DNA of 27,167 bases from Candidatus Omnitrophota bacterium (GTDB lineage: Bacteria; Omnitrophota; Gorgyraeia; Aquiviventales; Aquiviventaceae): positions 1 to 27,167 of the forward strand of contig JAGVGS010000077.1 of assembly GCA_020057015.1 (NCBI GenBank), given 5' to 3'. A program made the translations under genes and the position numbers. Positions 1 to 7,301 of this stretch are shown piece by piece. The stretch's first letter is position 1. Each line of letters starts with the position of its first letter. The notes below the pieces were generated by a model. The model made no database searches. It was given only the letters and a program-made list of their open reading frames with translations, and was not told the origin of the DNA.

Positions 1-1
1 C

Positions 2-3000
2 CCCGACCTGACCAACGTGTACCTGCTGGAGGTGCCCCAGGACGCGGACATCGAGGCGCTGTGCCGCTCGTATCGCCAAGACCCCCACGTGGAGTACGCC
101 CAGCCCAATTACCTCATGGTGCCCTCGGCTGCGCCGAATGATCCCTACTACCTTTCCGCGGGTTCCTGGGGGCAGCCCTATGATGATTTGTGGGGCTTGA
201 AGCTGATCCAGGCCGAGCAGGCTTGGGGCCTGACGCAGGGGCAAGGCGCGGTCGTCGCGGTGGTCGACACCGGGCTCGACTTCACCCATCCAGATATCGC
301 TGCCAATGTCTGGACCAACCTCGGCGAGGTGCCGGGCAACCAGCTCGATGACGACGGCAACGGCTACGTGGACGACGTGCGCGGCTGGGACTTCTCCACC
401 TGCAATCAGTTCGACATCGGGGGGTACTGCTACCTTGCGAAGCCCGAGGACAACGACCCTACGGATTACTTTGGGCATGGGACGCATGTGGCCGGCACGA
501 TCGCGGCGGTGGGCAACAACGGCATCGGCCTCATCGGCGTGGCCCCTCAAGCGAAGATCATGCCGGTGAAGGGCTTCAGCGACAGCGGGCTCGGCCAAAC
601 CTCGGACTTGGCCCATGCCATCGTGTATGCCGCGGAGAACGGTGCCGGCGTCATCAATAACAGTTGGGGCTGCGGCCTGCCGTGCCAGGAAAATCCGGTG
701 GCGGAAGACGCGGTGCGCACCGCCTACGCGCTGGGCGCAACGGTCGTTTTCTCGGCCGGCAACAGCAGCATTGATGTGGCGCTCACCAGCCCGCAGAACA
801 TGCAAGCCTCCAAGCCCGTCGTGGTGGGGGCCACCACGCCGAGCGACGCGCCAGCCTTCTTTACCAACACCGGCTTCCTGGTGGATGTGACGGCCCCGGG
901 TGCCGGCGACAACGTCGCTCCGCCCAGCTTTGACCCGTTCCGCGCCATCCTCTCGTTGCGGGCCGCGTTAGGCGGGCCGGCCATGGATGCCGGCGGGCAG
1001 TTGCGAATCGGTGACCAATATCTTCGCCAGGCAGGCACCTCGATGGCGGCGCCGCATGTCTCGGGCCTGGCGGCGCTGGTACTGGCCCGCCACCCGGCGT
1101 TTTCTAATGAGGACGTGCGCCTTGCCCTGCGCGCCGCGGCCGATGACCTGGGCGTGCCGGGGGCCGATGTGATCTTCGGTGCCGGCCGCATTCAGGCCGC
1201 GCGCACGCTGAGCATCAACACCGTGCCCCAGAGCCGTATCGCCAGCCCGGTGCATCCGGCGGCCCTGAGCAGCCAGGATGGCACGGTGCCGGTCGTGGGC
1301 ACGGCGGCGGGGCCGGCCTTCAGCCAGTACGCTCTGTCCTACAGCCCGGGTACCGCGTCGGGCACCCGCGTGCCCATCGGTGGGGCCGTGGCCACGCCGG
1401 TCTCCAATGGCACGCTTGGCACCTGGGACGTGCACGCGCTGGACACTGATTTGTATCTGCTTCGGTTGATGACCACCTCGACCGAGGGGTTTCAGTTTGA
1501 GGACATCACGCGCGTGGTGATTGAGAATTTGGTGACCCCGCTGGCGGTGCAGCCGAATCCCCAAATGGTGCCCAACGCATCGGGGAACCGGGTGGTGTGG
1601 ACTGATGAGCGCCACGGCAACCCCGATGTCTATCTGCACGATTATACCGACCAGGTGGAACGACAGATCACCACCCACCCCGGGATTCAAGGGCGGCCGG
1701 CCATTGATGGCGATCGCATCGTGTGGGTGGACGAGCGCAGCGGCATGGGCGAGCTCTATTGGTATGATCTCGCCACCAATACCGAGCAGCTGATCAACAC
1801 CAACCCCTTGCCCCCGGACTCCCCCAACGGCCCGGCCATTGACGGCGATCGCATCGTGTGGGTGGACGAGCGCCACACGACCCAATACAACGCCAAATAC
1901 AACGTGTACCTGTACGACCTGGCAACCGGCATCGAGCGCGCGCTGACCAATTACCCTCAGGGGCCCTTTCCCGTGACCCCAGGCATTGACGGCACCCACG
2001 TGGTGTGGGCCGTCACCGGCGCCACCGGCTACGGCGTGTACGTCTATGACCTGACCAACGACATCGTGCAGCTAGTCTCGCCGCACCGCGGCAGCGACCC
2101 TTGGTTGACCCACCCGAAGATCTCCGGGTCGCGCATCGTGTGGGCGAGCGACTGGGACGGGCAGTGGGACGTGTATCTCTATGACTTGGCCACCCAGACG
2201 GAGCAGCGCCTGACCACCGATCCGGCCCGCCAGCACACGCCGTCCATTTCGGGGGATCGCGTTGTCTGGACCGATGAGCGCAACGGCAACGGCGATATCT
2301 ACATGTACGACCTGGCCACGCAGACGGAGGCGCCGCTGGCGCTTCACCCGAGTTGGCAGGGGCATCCGGCGGCGGCCGGCGGGCACGTGGTCTGGGAGGA
2401 TTACCGCAACGCCACCGAAGCGGACCCGTTCATCGCCGACCTGTACCAGCGCACATTTGCCACGCCCTCGCTCTTCACCCCCTGGCCCGAACCGGTGGTG
2501 ACCCCGGTGTCGGTGCTGCTCGTGCAGGCGGCGAAGGCCACGCATCCGGCGGGTGGCGTGCTGCAGCTGAGTGCCGCCGGCTTGCCGGTGGGCGCGACGT
2601 TTCTGCCCCTGGGCGACGTGACCCAGGATGCGGCCGTGACGGCCGTGGATGCGACGTGGCTGAGCCAATACCTGGCCGGCACGCGCACGTTCAATGCGGA
2701 GCAAAAGGCCCTGGCCGATGTCACCCGGGACGCCGTGGTCACGGCCGCGGACCTGACGCTGCTCAATGCGGTGCTGGCCGGCACCAGCCCGGCGCTGAAC
2801 ACCGCGCTGCTGTTGTGGACGCCGGTGACGACGCAGGGCGGGCAGGACTATGCGATCAACATCACGGCGCAGGGTGCCGGCGCCGAGCCGGAGACCAAGG
2901 GCCTGACCGTCTCGGTCGAGGGCGTCAATTTGCTCACCAACCCCGGCTTCGAGCAGGGCAAGACCGATTGGAACGGGTGGGGCACGAGCAAGCAGCTCAG

Positions 3001-3376
3001 CACGGAAGCGGCCTACACCGGATCCACGTCGGCTAAGTTCGTGCTGGATGACGTCATTGGGGCCCGGACATTGGAACACAGCACGCTGACCAACTTGCCG
3101 GTCGGCGCCAAGTATCAGGTGCGGGCGGCGATCAAGACGTTGGGGCTTATCGGCACCAGCAGCATGTACGTGCAGGTGGAGTGGCGCAGCAGCCAGGGCA
3201 TGCTGGGTACTACCACGTTCGGCCAAACCTACGGCACAACCACCGGGGGCTGGCTGCGGCGCTCCAGCGGCGTCATCACGCCGCCGGCAGGGGCCACGCG
3301 CGCCCGCGTCATTCTCGTGGGCACCGGCACCGGCACAGCCTATTTCGACGAAGTGCGCCTTGAGCGCGCGTACTGA
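2..3376 (+). CDS. Secreted S8 subtilisin-like protease with propeller, dockerin-like and C-terminal binding module (5' partial)
   Basis: The reading frame is open through the left edge, so the N-terminus and signal peptide are missing; residues below are counted from the GTG at 17. Residues 1-45 look like the end of a subtilase propeptide (HVEYAQPNY). The catalytic triad is complete: Asp84 in VVDTGLDFTHPDI, His154 in GHGTHVAG and Ser342 in GTSMAAPHVSG, with oxyanion Asn249 in SAGNS. Residues about 515-815 hold seven repeats of the type VVWTDERxGxxDVYLYDL, as in a TolB-like seven-bladed propeller. Residues 866-922 hold two dockerin-like calcium repeats (GDVTQDAAVTAVD and ADVTRDAVVTAAD). Residues 970-1119 resemble a carbohydrate-binding module (NPGFEQGKTDWNGW). 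The stop overlaps the next start by one base. The family hydrolyses peptide bonds outside the cell; the substrate is unknown. The dockerin may be a structural calcium module rather than evidence of a cellulosome. Confidence 0.93.
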   Translation, partial: PDLTNVYLLEVPQDADIEALCRSYRQDPHVEYAQPNYLMVPSAAPNDPYYLSAGSWGQPYDDLWGLKLIQAEQAWGLTQGQGAVVAVVDTGLDFTHPDIAANVWTNLGEVPGNQLDDDGNGYVDDVRGWDFSTCNQFDIGGYCYLAKPEDNDPTDYFGHGTHVAGTIAAVGNNGIGLIGVAPQAKIMPVKGFSDSGLGQTSDLAHAIVYAAENGAGVINNSWGCGLPCQENPVAEDAVRTAYALGATVVFSAGNSSIDVALTSPQNMQASKPVVVGATTPSDAPAFFTNTGFLVDVTAPGAGDNVAPPSFDPFRAILSLRAALGGPAMDAGGQLRIGDQYLRQAGTSMAAPHVSGLAALVLARHPAFSNEDVRLALRAAADDLGVPGADVIFGAGRIQAARTLSINTVPQSRIASPVHPAALSSQDGTVPVVGTAAGPAFSQYALSYSPGTASGTRVPIGGAVATPVSNGTLGTWDVHALDTDLYLLRLMTTSTEGFQFEDITRVVIENLVTPLAVQPNPQMVPNASGNRVVWTDERHGNPDVYLHDYTDQVERQITTHPGIQGRPAIDGDRIVWVDERSGMGELYWYDLATNTEQLINTNPLPPDSPNGPAIDGDRIVWVDERHTTQYNAKYNVYLYDLATGIERALTNYPQGPFPVTPGIDGTHVVWAVTGATGYGVYVYDLTNDIVQLVSPHRGSDPWLTHPKISGSRIVWASDWDGQWDVYLYDLATQTEQRLTTDPARQHTPSISGDRVVWTDERNGNGDIYMYDLATQTEAPLALHPSWQGHPAAAGGHVVWEDYRNATEADPFIADLYQRTFATPSLFTPWPEPVVTPVSVLLVQAAKATHPAGGVLQLSAAGLPVGATFLPLGDVTQDAAVTAVDATWLSQYLAGTRTFNAEQKALADVTRDAVVTAADLTLLNAVLAGTSPALNTALLLWTPVTTQGGQDYAINITAQGAGAEPETKGLTVSVEGVNLLTNPGFEQGKTDWNGWGTSKQLSTEAAYTGSTSAKFVLDDVIGARTLEHSTLTNLPVGAKYQVRAAIKTLGLIGTSSMYVQVEWRSSQGMLGTTTFGQTYGTTTGGWLRRSSGVITPPAGATRARVILVGTGTGTAYFDEVRLERAY

Positions 3377-4533
3377 TGCCGGAAGCGGCCCCTGAGAGCT
3401 CCCGGCCTGCCCACGCCCTGACGACGGCCTCGCCGGCCGCTGTGCTGACCGATTTGCGCGAGCTCTTCCAGGCGGCCCTCGAAGCCCAAGCCTCGGACAT
3501 CCACCTCACCGCGTATGCCGCCCCCATGCTGCGCGTGCATGGCGACCTGACGCCAAGCCGCTGGGCGCCGCTCTCCCGCGCCGAGACGAAACGGCTGGTC
3601 TACAGCGTGCTGACCGATGCCCAAAAGGCCCAGTTTGAGCGCGAGCTGGAGCTGGACATGTCCTTCCATGTGCAAAGCCTCGGGCGCTTTCGCGTGAACG
3701 TGCACCTGCAGCGCGGCAGCGTCGAGGCGGCTTTCCGGTTGGTGCCCTCTACCGTGCGGCCGCTCGAGGAGTTGGGCCTGCCGCCGGTTGCGGCAGCGCT
3801 CGTGCGCCGGCCCAATGGGCTCGTGCTGGTGACCGGGCCCACCGGGGTGGGCAAGACGACGACGCTGGCGGCGATGGTCGATCTGATCAACCGCGAGCGG
3901 GCGGCCCATGTGATCATCATTGAAGACCCCATTGAGTTTGTGCACACGCACAAGCGCTCGATTATCAAGCAGCGCGAGGTGTACGCGGATACCAAATCGT
4001 TCAGCATCGCGCTCGTGCGCGCCTTGCGCCAGGACCCTGATGTGATCGTGGTGGGCGAGATGCGCGACCTTGAGACGATCGGCACCGCGCTCACGGCAGC
4101 CGAAACCGGGCACCTGGTGCTGGCCACCTTGCATACGTCGGATGCGGCGCAGACCATTGACCGCATTTTGGATGTGTTTCCGGCGCACCGGCAGGATGAA
4201 GTGAAGGTGCAGCTCTCCGACTGCTTGCAAGGCGTGGTGTCGCAGCAGCTCTTGCCGCGCTGCGATAAGCCCGGCCGGGTGCTGGCCTATGAGATCATGG
4301 TGGCGACCCCGGCGGTGCGCAATCTCATCCGCGAGCATGCGACTGAGCAAATCCCCACCGTGCTGCAGACCGGCTCGGTGCATGGGATGTGCACGATGGA
4401 TGCCTGCATCAAGAGCCTCTTTGACCAGGGCATCATCTCCAAGGAGACCGCCCTGGGCCGCATGCGCAACCCGCAGGAGTTCCACCTGCTCGGTCAGTCG
4501 CGCCCTCAGAGCACTACTCCTAAACGCGTTTGA
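3376..4533 (+). CDS. pilT: PilT-type twitching/retraction ATPase
   Basis: This 385-residue secretion ATPase resembles PilT, the cytoplasmic hexameric motor that retracts type IV pili. Visible motifs are Walker A GPTGVGKTT (154-162), the Asp box IIEDPIEFVH (181-190), Walker B PDVIVVGEMRD (221-231), the His box ATLHTSDAAQTIDRI (from 250) and a C-terminal AVRNLIRE motif, which is close to the AIRNLIRE signature of PilT. The N-terminal ASDIHL segment (39-44) is also typical. The ATG overlaps the TGA of the protease gene (TGATG), so translation is probably coupled. Its position beside a Tad locus is notable because most Tad systems lack a dedicated retraction ATPase. No pilB, pilC or pilA is visible nearby, so it could instead serve a type IVa pilus encoded elsewhere. 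Confidence 0.93.
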   Translation: MPEAAPESSRPAHALTTASPAAVLTDLRELFQAALEAQASDIHLTAYAAPMLRVHGDLTPSRWAPLSRAETKRLVYSVLTDAQKAQFERELELDMSFHVQSLGRFRVNVHLQRGSVEAAFRLVPSTVRPLEELGLPPVAAALVRRPNGLVLVTGPTGVGKTTTLAAMVDLINRERAAHVIIIEDPIEFVHTHKRSIIKQREVYADTKSFSIALVRALRQDPDVIVVGEMRDLETIGTALTAAETGHLVLATLHTSDAAQTIDRILDVFPAHRQDEVKVQLSDCLQGVVSQQLLPRCDKPGRVLAYEIMVATPAVRNLIREHATEQIPTVLQTGSVHGMCTMDACIKSLFDQGIISKETALGRMRNPQEFHLLGQSRPQSTTPKRV

Positions 4534-4558
4534 CCTTCATCGGGGCATGTGATACATT
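4530..4558 (+). promoter_or_regulatory. Putative sigma70 promoter of the toxin-antitoxin operon
   Basis: TTGACC (4530-4535) and TACATT (4553-4558) are separated by 17 bases, matching the -35 and -10 consensus at 5/6 and 4/6 positions. The -35 box overlaps the pilT stop codon and the -10 box lies inside the left arm of the palindrome at 4549-4576. Confidence 0.5.
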
Positions 4559-4576
4559 GTAGATACAATGTATCAC
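4549..4576. promoter_or_regulatory. Palindromic operator of the antitoxin-toxin operon
   Basis: Two perfect 13-base arms, GTGATACATTGTA (4549-4561) and TACAATGTATCAC (4564-4576), flank a two-base centre. The palindrome overlaps the likely -10 box and lies 22 bases before the antitoxin start. AbrB-type antitoxins normally bind such sites to repress their own operon, so autoregulation is the natural reading. Binding itself is inferred. Confidence 0.75.
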
Positions 4577-4598
4577 CAACAACAGGAGGACCCCCAGG

Positions 4599-4826
4599 AT
4601 GGTCAAGCATCTGACCCGACATGGCAATAGCGCCGCGCTGGTGATTGACAAGGCCCTCTTGGCGCTGTTGCGGATTACCATGAAGACACCGCTCGAGTTG
4701 TCGACGGACGGCAAGAATCTGATCATTTCGCCCCTTCGCAATGCGCAACGCGCGTCACGGTTTCGGACCGCCCTGGAATCGGTGAATCGCCGGCACGCCA
4801 AGACGCTCAAAGCTTTAGCGGAGTAG
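4599..4826 (+). CDS. AbrB/MazE-type antitoxin (SpoVT-AbrB fold)
   Basis: This 75-residue protein begins MVKHLTRHGNSAALVIDKALL, the swapped-hairpin AbrB/MazE DNA-binding pattern (a K-x-x-x-x-GNS-x-x-x-x-I-x-K arrangement). The rest (LELSTDGKNLIISPL) supplies the second strand, and a basic helical tail could bind the toxin. A clear ribosome site AGGAGG (4584-4589) lies nine bases before the ATG. It is followed six bases after its stop by a Doc toxin, so it is almost certainly the cognate antitoxin and likely represses the operon through the palindrome upstream. Doc is classically paired with Phd; AbrB-type partners are a known alternative pairing. Confidence 0.88.
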   Translation: MVKHLTRHGNSAALVIDKALLALLRITMKTPLELSTDGKNLIISPLRNAQRASRFRTALESVNRRHAKTLKALAE

Positions 4827-4832
4827 GCTGGC

Positions 4833-5234
4833 GTGGTGGAGCCCTCGTTTCTTGCGTTGGCGGAGGTGATTGAGGTCCATGCGGACCAGCTCAGACGGTA
4901 TGGCGGCCAAACGGGCGTGCGGGATTTCGGTCTGTTAGAGTCCGCGCTGGCTCAGCCCGAAGCCTCGTTTGCCGGGCAGTGGTTGCATCCCAGTCTTTTC
5001 GAGATGGCGGCCGCTTACGCCTACCACCTCTGTCAGAATCACCCGTTCGTTGATGGGAATAAGCGGACGGCGCTGGCTTGTGCGCTCATCTTTCTTGAGC
5101 TGAATGGCCAGGGCGTCACCGATCCAAAGGGACGGCTGCGAGACGCCATGCTGGAGATTGCTACAGGCACTCTGGATAAACCGCGATTCGCGCAGTTGCT
5201 GCGCCGCTTGCCTCATGCCCGGGGCGGCGCTTAA
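4833..5234 (+). CDS. doc: Doc (death-on-curing) family toxin, Fic fold
   Basis: This 133-residue protein is close to the usual Doc length. It carries the active-site motif HPFVDGNKRTA (70-80), the HxFx(D/N)xNKR signature of the Doc branch of Fic proteins. Characterised Doc proteins phosphorylate elongation factor EF-Tu and stop translation. The N-terminal stretch (IEVHADQLRRYGG, GLLESALAQP) also matches the family. The GTG at 4833 is the first in-frame start six bases after the antitoxin stop; a second GTG follows at once at 4836. All core motif residues are present, so it is likely active. Confidence 0.9.
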   Translation: MVEPSFLALAEVIEVHADQLRRYGGQTGVRDFGLLESALAQPEASFAGQWLHPSLFEMAAAYAYHLCQNHPFVDGNKRTALACALIFLELNGQGVTDPKGRLRDAMLEIATGTLDKPRFAQLLRRLPHARGGA

Positions 5235-5237
5235 CCG

Positions 5238-5267
5238 TTGACTCGACGTAACCTATTGTGGTACAAC
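5238..5267 (+). promoter_or_regulatory. Putative promoter of tRNA-Glu
   Basis: TTGACT (5238-5243) and TACAAC (5262-5267) are 18 bases apart. Transcription would begin near 5274, about 40 bases before the mature tRNA end, which is normal for a tRNA leader. Confidence 0.45.
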
Positions 5268-5314
5268 AATCGCACCGGTCACCAAGCGTCTGCTGGGCCG
5301 GGTGTCATTTGTTG

Positions 5315-5392
5315 GGCCCCATCGTCTAGCCCGGCCCAGGACGTCTGGTTCTCAGCCAGAAAACAGGGGTTCGAATCCCCTTGGGGCTGCCA
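5315..5392 (+). tRNA. tRNA-Glu (anticodon CTC)
   Basis: A full cloverleaf can be drawn. The acceptor stem pairs GGCCCCA (5315-5321) with TGGGGCT (5382-5388), opening with a G-T wobble. The anticodon stem TCTGG/CCAGA encloses the loop TTCTCAG, giving anticodon CTC. The T arm is AGGGG-TTCGAAT-CCCCT. A discriminator G and an encoded CCA (5390-5392) follow. The D-arm TCGTCTAG...AGGAC is as in bacterial tRNA-Glu. The first-pair wobble is slightly unusual. Confidence 0.92.
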
Positions 5393-5394
5393 TT
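5372..5394 (+). repeat. Left copy of 23-base direct repeat (tRNA-Glu 3' end)
   Basis: The segment covers the T-loop, the acceptor 3' strand, CCA and two further bases. It recurs exactly at 5534-5556. Confidence 0.9.
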
Positions 5395-5533
5395 CTTGAA
5401 GGCAGTATAAAGGTAGAATGGGATTCGAAGGGAGCCGCGACGCTATGTGGCGGCGATCTGACGAACAGGAAGATCGCCTTTCCTTCGGAGCGGCGGGCGG
5501 CCGACCGGAGCGAGCGTGAGTGAGCGCAGGCGC
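5393..5533. other. Short non-coding insert between tRNA-Glu and its duplicated 3' end
   Basis: About 140 bases lie between the two repeat copies, too short for an integrase. It contains a perfect eight-base inverted repeat GGCGATCT (5452-5459) / AGATCGCC (5471-5478) and a GC-rich, nearly repetitive tail rich in GAGCGAGCG/GTGAGTGAGCG units. Frames that cross it also cross the tRNA and look non-coding. It may be a miniature element, a remnant of an excised integrated element, or part of a tRNA-associated repeat family. Confidence 0.55.
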
Positions 5534-5556
5534 CGAATCCCCTTGGGGCTGCCATT
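5534..5556 (+). repeat. Right copy of 23-base direct repeat (att-like tRNA-Glu fragment)
   Basis: An exact copy of 5372-5394, lacking the rest of a tRNA. Duplicated tRNA 3' ends are the standard footprint of site-specific integration at tRNA genes. Here the interval is only 162 bases, so this would be a remnant or a non-autonomous element. Confidence 0.85.
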
Positions 5557-5628
5557 TGGCGCAGCAGTGAGAGGGTTGTGAGTGTGCATTCCCGTGACAA
5601 TTCGGCGCGTGATGATCGAGCGACAGGG

Positions 5629-5680
5629 CTCCCTACGGATGCCTTGTCGTTTTTGTTTTTCGCAACCACAACGTAGGGAG
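5629..5680 (+). promoter_or_regulatory. Leader hairpin overlapping the ribosome site of the small membrane protein gene
   Basis: A perfect nine-base inverted repeat, CTCCCTACG (5629-5637) and CGTAGGGAG (5672-5680), encloses a 34-base loop that contains a T-rich run. The right arm contains most of the ribosome site AGGGAGGGG (5675-5683) for the ATG at 5686, so folding would block initiation. Translational control is inferred. Confidence 0.5.
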
Positions 5681-5685
5681 GGGAC

Positions 5686-5958
5686 ATGACCCAGTCGTAC
5701 AAGTTCTTGCAGACCAGTGTCGTCGTCTTCAAGGTGCTCGCGTGGCTCGCGCTGGCGGTGCAGGTGATCACCGGCCTGATCTTGGTGGTGACGGGGGGGG
5801 AGCCGGTGTTCGTGGCCGGCGTCGACGTGCCCGCCCGGGTAGTGGGGCTGCTCAATTTCGTGGCGGCGGCGCTGTACTTTTTTTCCTTTTCGTTGATGAG
5901 CCACCTGCTCCGCCTGTGGCTCGACATCCGGGCGCACCAAACCGGCGGCGCGGCATAG
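5686..5958 (+). CDS. Small membrane protein of unknown function
   Basis: I do not recognise a family. The 90-residue product has two hydrophobic segments (about 11-38 and 49-72) joined by a short polar loop, and ends in a basic/polar tail, so it is probably an inner-membrane hairpin. A strong ribosome site AGGGAGGGG (5675-5683) precedes the ATG and supports this start. It lies 18 bases before the CpaF ATPase gene and could be the first gene of the pilus assembly operon. Its ribosome site can be sequestered by an upstream arm, which suggests control at the translational level. Confidence 0.75.
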   Translation: MTQSYKFLQTSVVVFKVLAWLALAVQVITGLILVVTGGEPVFVAGVDVPARVVGLLNFVAAALYFFSFSLMSHLLRLWLDIRAHQTGGAA

Positions 5959-5976
5959 GTTTGCCATCACGACCGC

Positions 5977-7257
5977 ATGGGGACATTGACACCTGAAGAC
6001 TACGAACGCATAAAGGCCCGCCTCAAGATGCGCCTGGCGGATACGCTGGGGCCACACGACCGGCAAGGCGCGCCTGAGCGGAAGCAGTTTCTGCGCGACG
6101 CGCAACGGATCATGAAGACCGTCTCACAAGAGTTGCACCTGGGCACGTTGCCGCCGGAAGACGAGCAGCGATTGGCGGCCGAAATCGTGGACGAGATCGC
6201 CGGCTTCGGACCGCTGGACGTGTATCTCGCGGACCCGACGATCAGCGAGATCATGGTCAACGGACCCTCCCAGGTCTTCGTGGAGCGCGATGGCCAGATT
6301 GAGCGCGTGCCCGAGACCTTTCACGACATCAACCACTTGATGTCGGTGATCGAGCGCATGCTGGGCAGCGTCAACATGTCAGTCAACGAGAGCACCCCGC
6401 TGTGCGATGCCACGCTGAAGGACGGCGCGCGCATCAACGTCATCATCCCTCCGCTGTCGCTGACCGGCCCCGTTGTCACGATTCGTCGTAAGCTGCGTGA
6501 CTGGACCTTGCAGGACTACCTGGATAGACAGGCCATCAGCGCCCCGGCGGCGGATTTCCTTGCGGCGTGCGTGAAGGCTCGGGTCAATTGCGTCATCTCC
6601 GGCGGCACCTCTACGGGCAAGACGACGCTCGTCAGCATCCTTTCGGCGTTCATCCCGAAGCATGAGCGGATCATCACCATTGAAAATGTGCCGGAGCTCG
6701 AGCTGCCAGAGCGCGAGCATTGGATCCGTCTGGTGTGCAAGGCCTCCAACCTCGAGGGGCGCGGCGAGATTCCCCTGCGCACGCTGGTCCGCAATGCCCT
6801 CCGCATGCGGCCGGACCGGATCATTCTCGGCGAGTCGCGCGGCGGCGAGGCGCTGGACATGGTGCAGGCCATGCACTCCGGCCACGATGGGTTCATCACG
6901 GTGCTGCATGCCAACAGCCCGGTGGCAGCCCTCGAGCGACTGGAGACGCTGATGCTCATGAGCGGCCTGGACTTGCCACCCGCCTCGTGCCGGGCGCAAA
7001 TCGCCAGTGCCGTGGACCTCGTGGTCCATTTGGGGCGCCTGGCCGATGGCAGCCGGCGGCTCACGGCGATCACGCAGGTAATGGGCGCCTCCGGACGCGG
7101 CTTCGAGATGCAGGACCTGTTTGCGTTAGATGCTGGCGGCTACAATGAGGCCGGAGTGTTTCAAGGTCAGTTGAGCTATACTGAGGCCGTGCCCCGCATG
7201 CTCAAGAAATTCCATCTCCACAATATCCCGGTGCCCACATGGCTGAAGCAGGCGTAA
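5977..7257 (+). CDS. cpaF: CpaF/TadA-type secretion ATPase (first copy)
   Basis: This 426-residue protein is a CpaF/TadA-family ATPase, the cytoplasmic motor for Flp/Tad pilus assembly. It shows the family N-terminal domain (IVDEIAGFGPLDVYLADPTISEIMVNG, split here as IVDEIAGFGPL at 70-80 and the MVNG turn at 93-96), ARINVIIPPL (151-160), Walker A GGTSTGKTT (209-217), Walker B RIILGESRGGEA (281-292) and the His box TVLHANSP (308-315). The Asp-box position reads TIENVPELEL, where the second copy in this window has TIEDAAELKL. The catalytic glutamate is kept. There is no strong ribosome site, so translation may be coupled to the upstream gene. Its presence alongside a fused second copy suggests specialised or hetero-oligomeric motors. 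Confidence 0.94.
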   Translation: MGTLTPEDYERIKARLKMRLADTLGPHDRQGAPERKQFLRDAQRIMKTVSQELHLGTLPPEDEQRLAAEIVDEIAGFGPLDVYLADPTISEIMVNGPSQVFVERDGQIERVPETFHDINHLMSVIERMLGSVNMSVNESTPLCDATLKDGARINVIIPPLSLTGPVVTIRRKLRDWTLQDYLDRQAISAPAADFLAACVKARVNCVISGGTSTGKTTLVSILSAFIPKHERIITIENVPELELPEREHWIRLVCKASNLEGRGEIPLRTLVRNALRMRPDRIILGESRGGEALDMVQAMHSGHDGFITVLHANSPVAALERLETLMLMSGLDLPPASCRAQIASAVDLVVHLGRLADGSRRLTAITQVMGASGRGFEMQDLFALDAGGYNEAGVFQGQLSYTEAVPRMLKKFHLHNIPVPTWLKQA

Positions 7258-7301
7258 GGTCAGCACAACGCGGCACGAGGCCGCAAGGAGTTTGCGTATC
7301 C

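Noticed and set aside
1580..2430. Repeated DNA in the protease gene considered as a tandem repeat
   Set aside because: The repetition is at protein level (propeller blades) with diverged codons, not a DNA repeat array.
968..3226. Long open frames on the - strand (343 and 384 residues) under the protease gene
   Set aside because: They are antisense to a gene with a complete catalytic triad and domain motifs, and have low-complexity, His/Arg/Gly-rich composition typical of high-GC shadows.
3340..4485. A 381-residue - strand open frame opposite pilT
   Set aside because: It mirrors an ATPase with all motifs, has no recognisable domain and an improbable His/Arg-rich composition.
5302..5523. A 73-residue open frame spanning tRNA-Glu
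   Set aside because: It translates the tRNA gene and the repeat insert; the product has no support.
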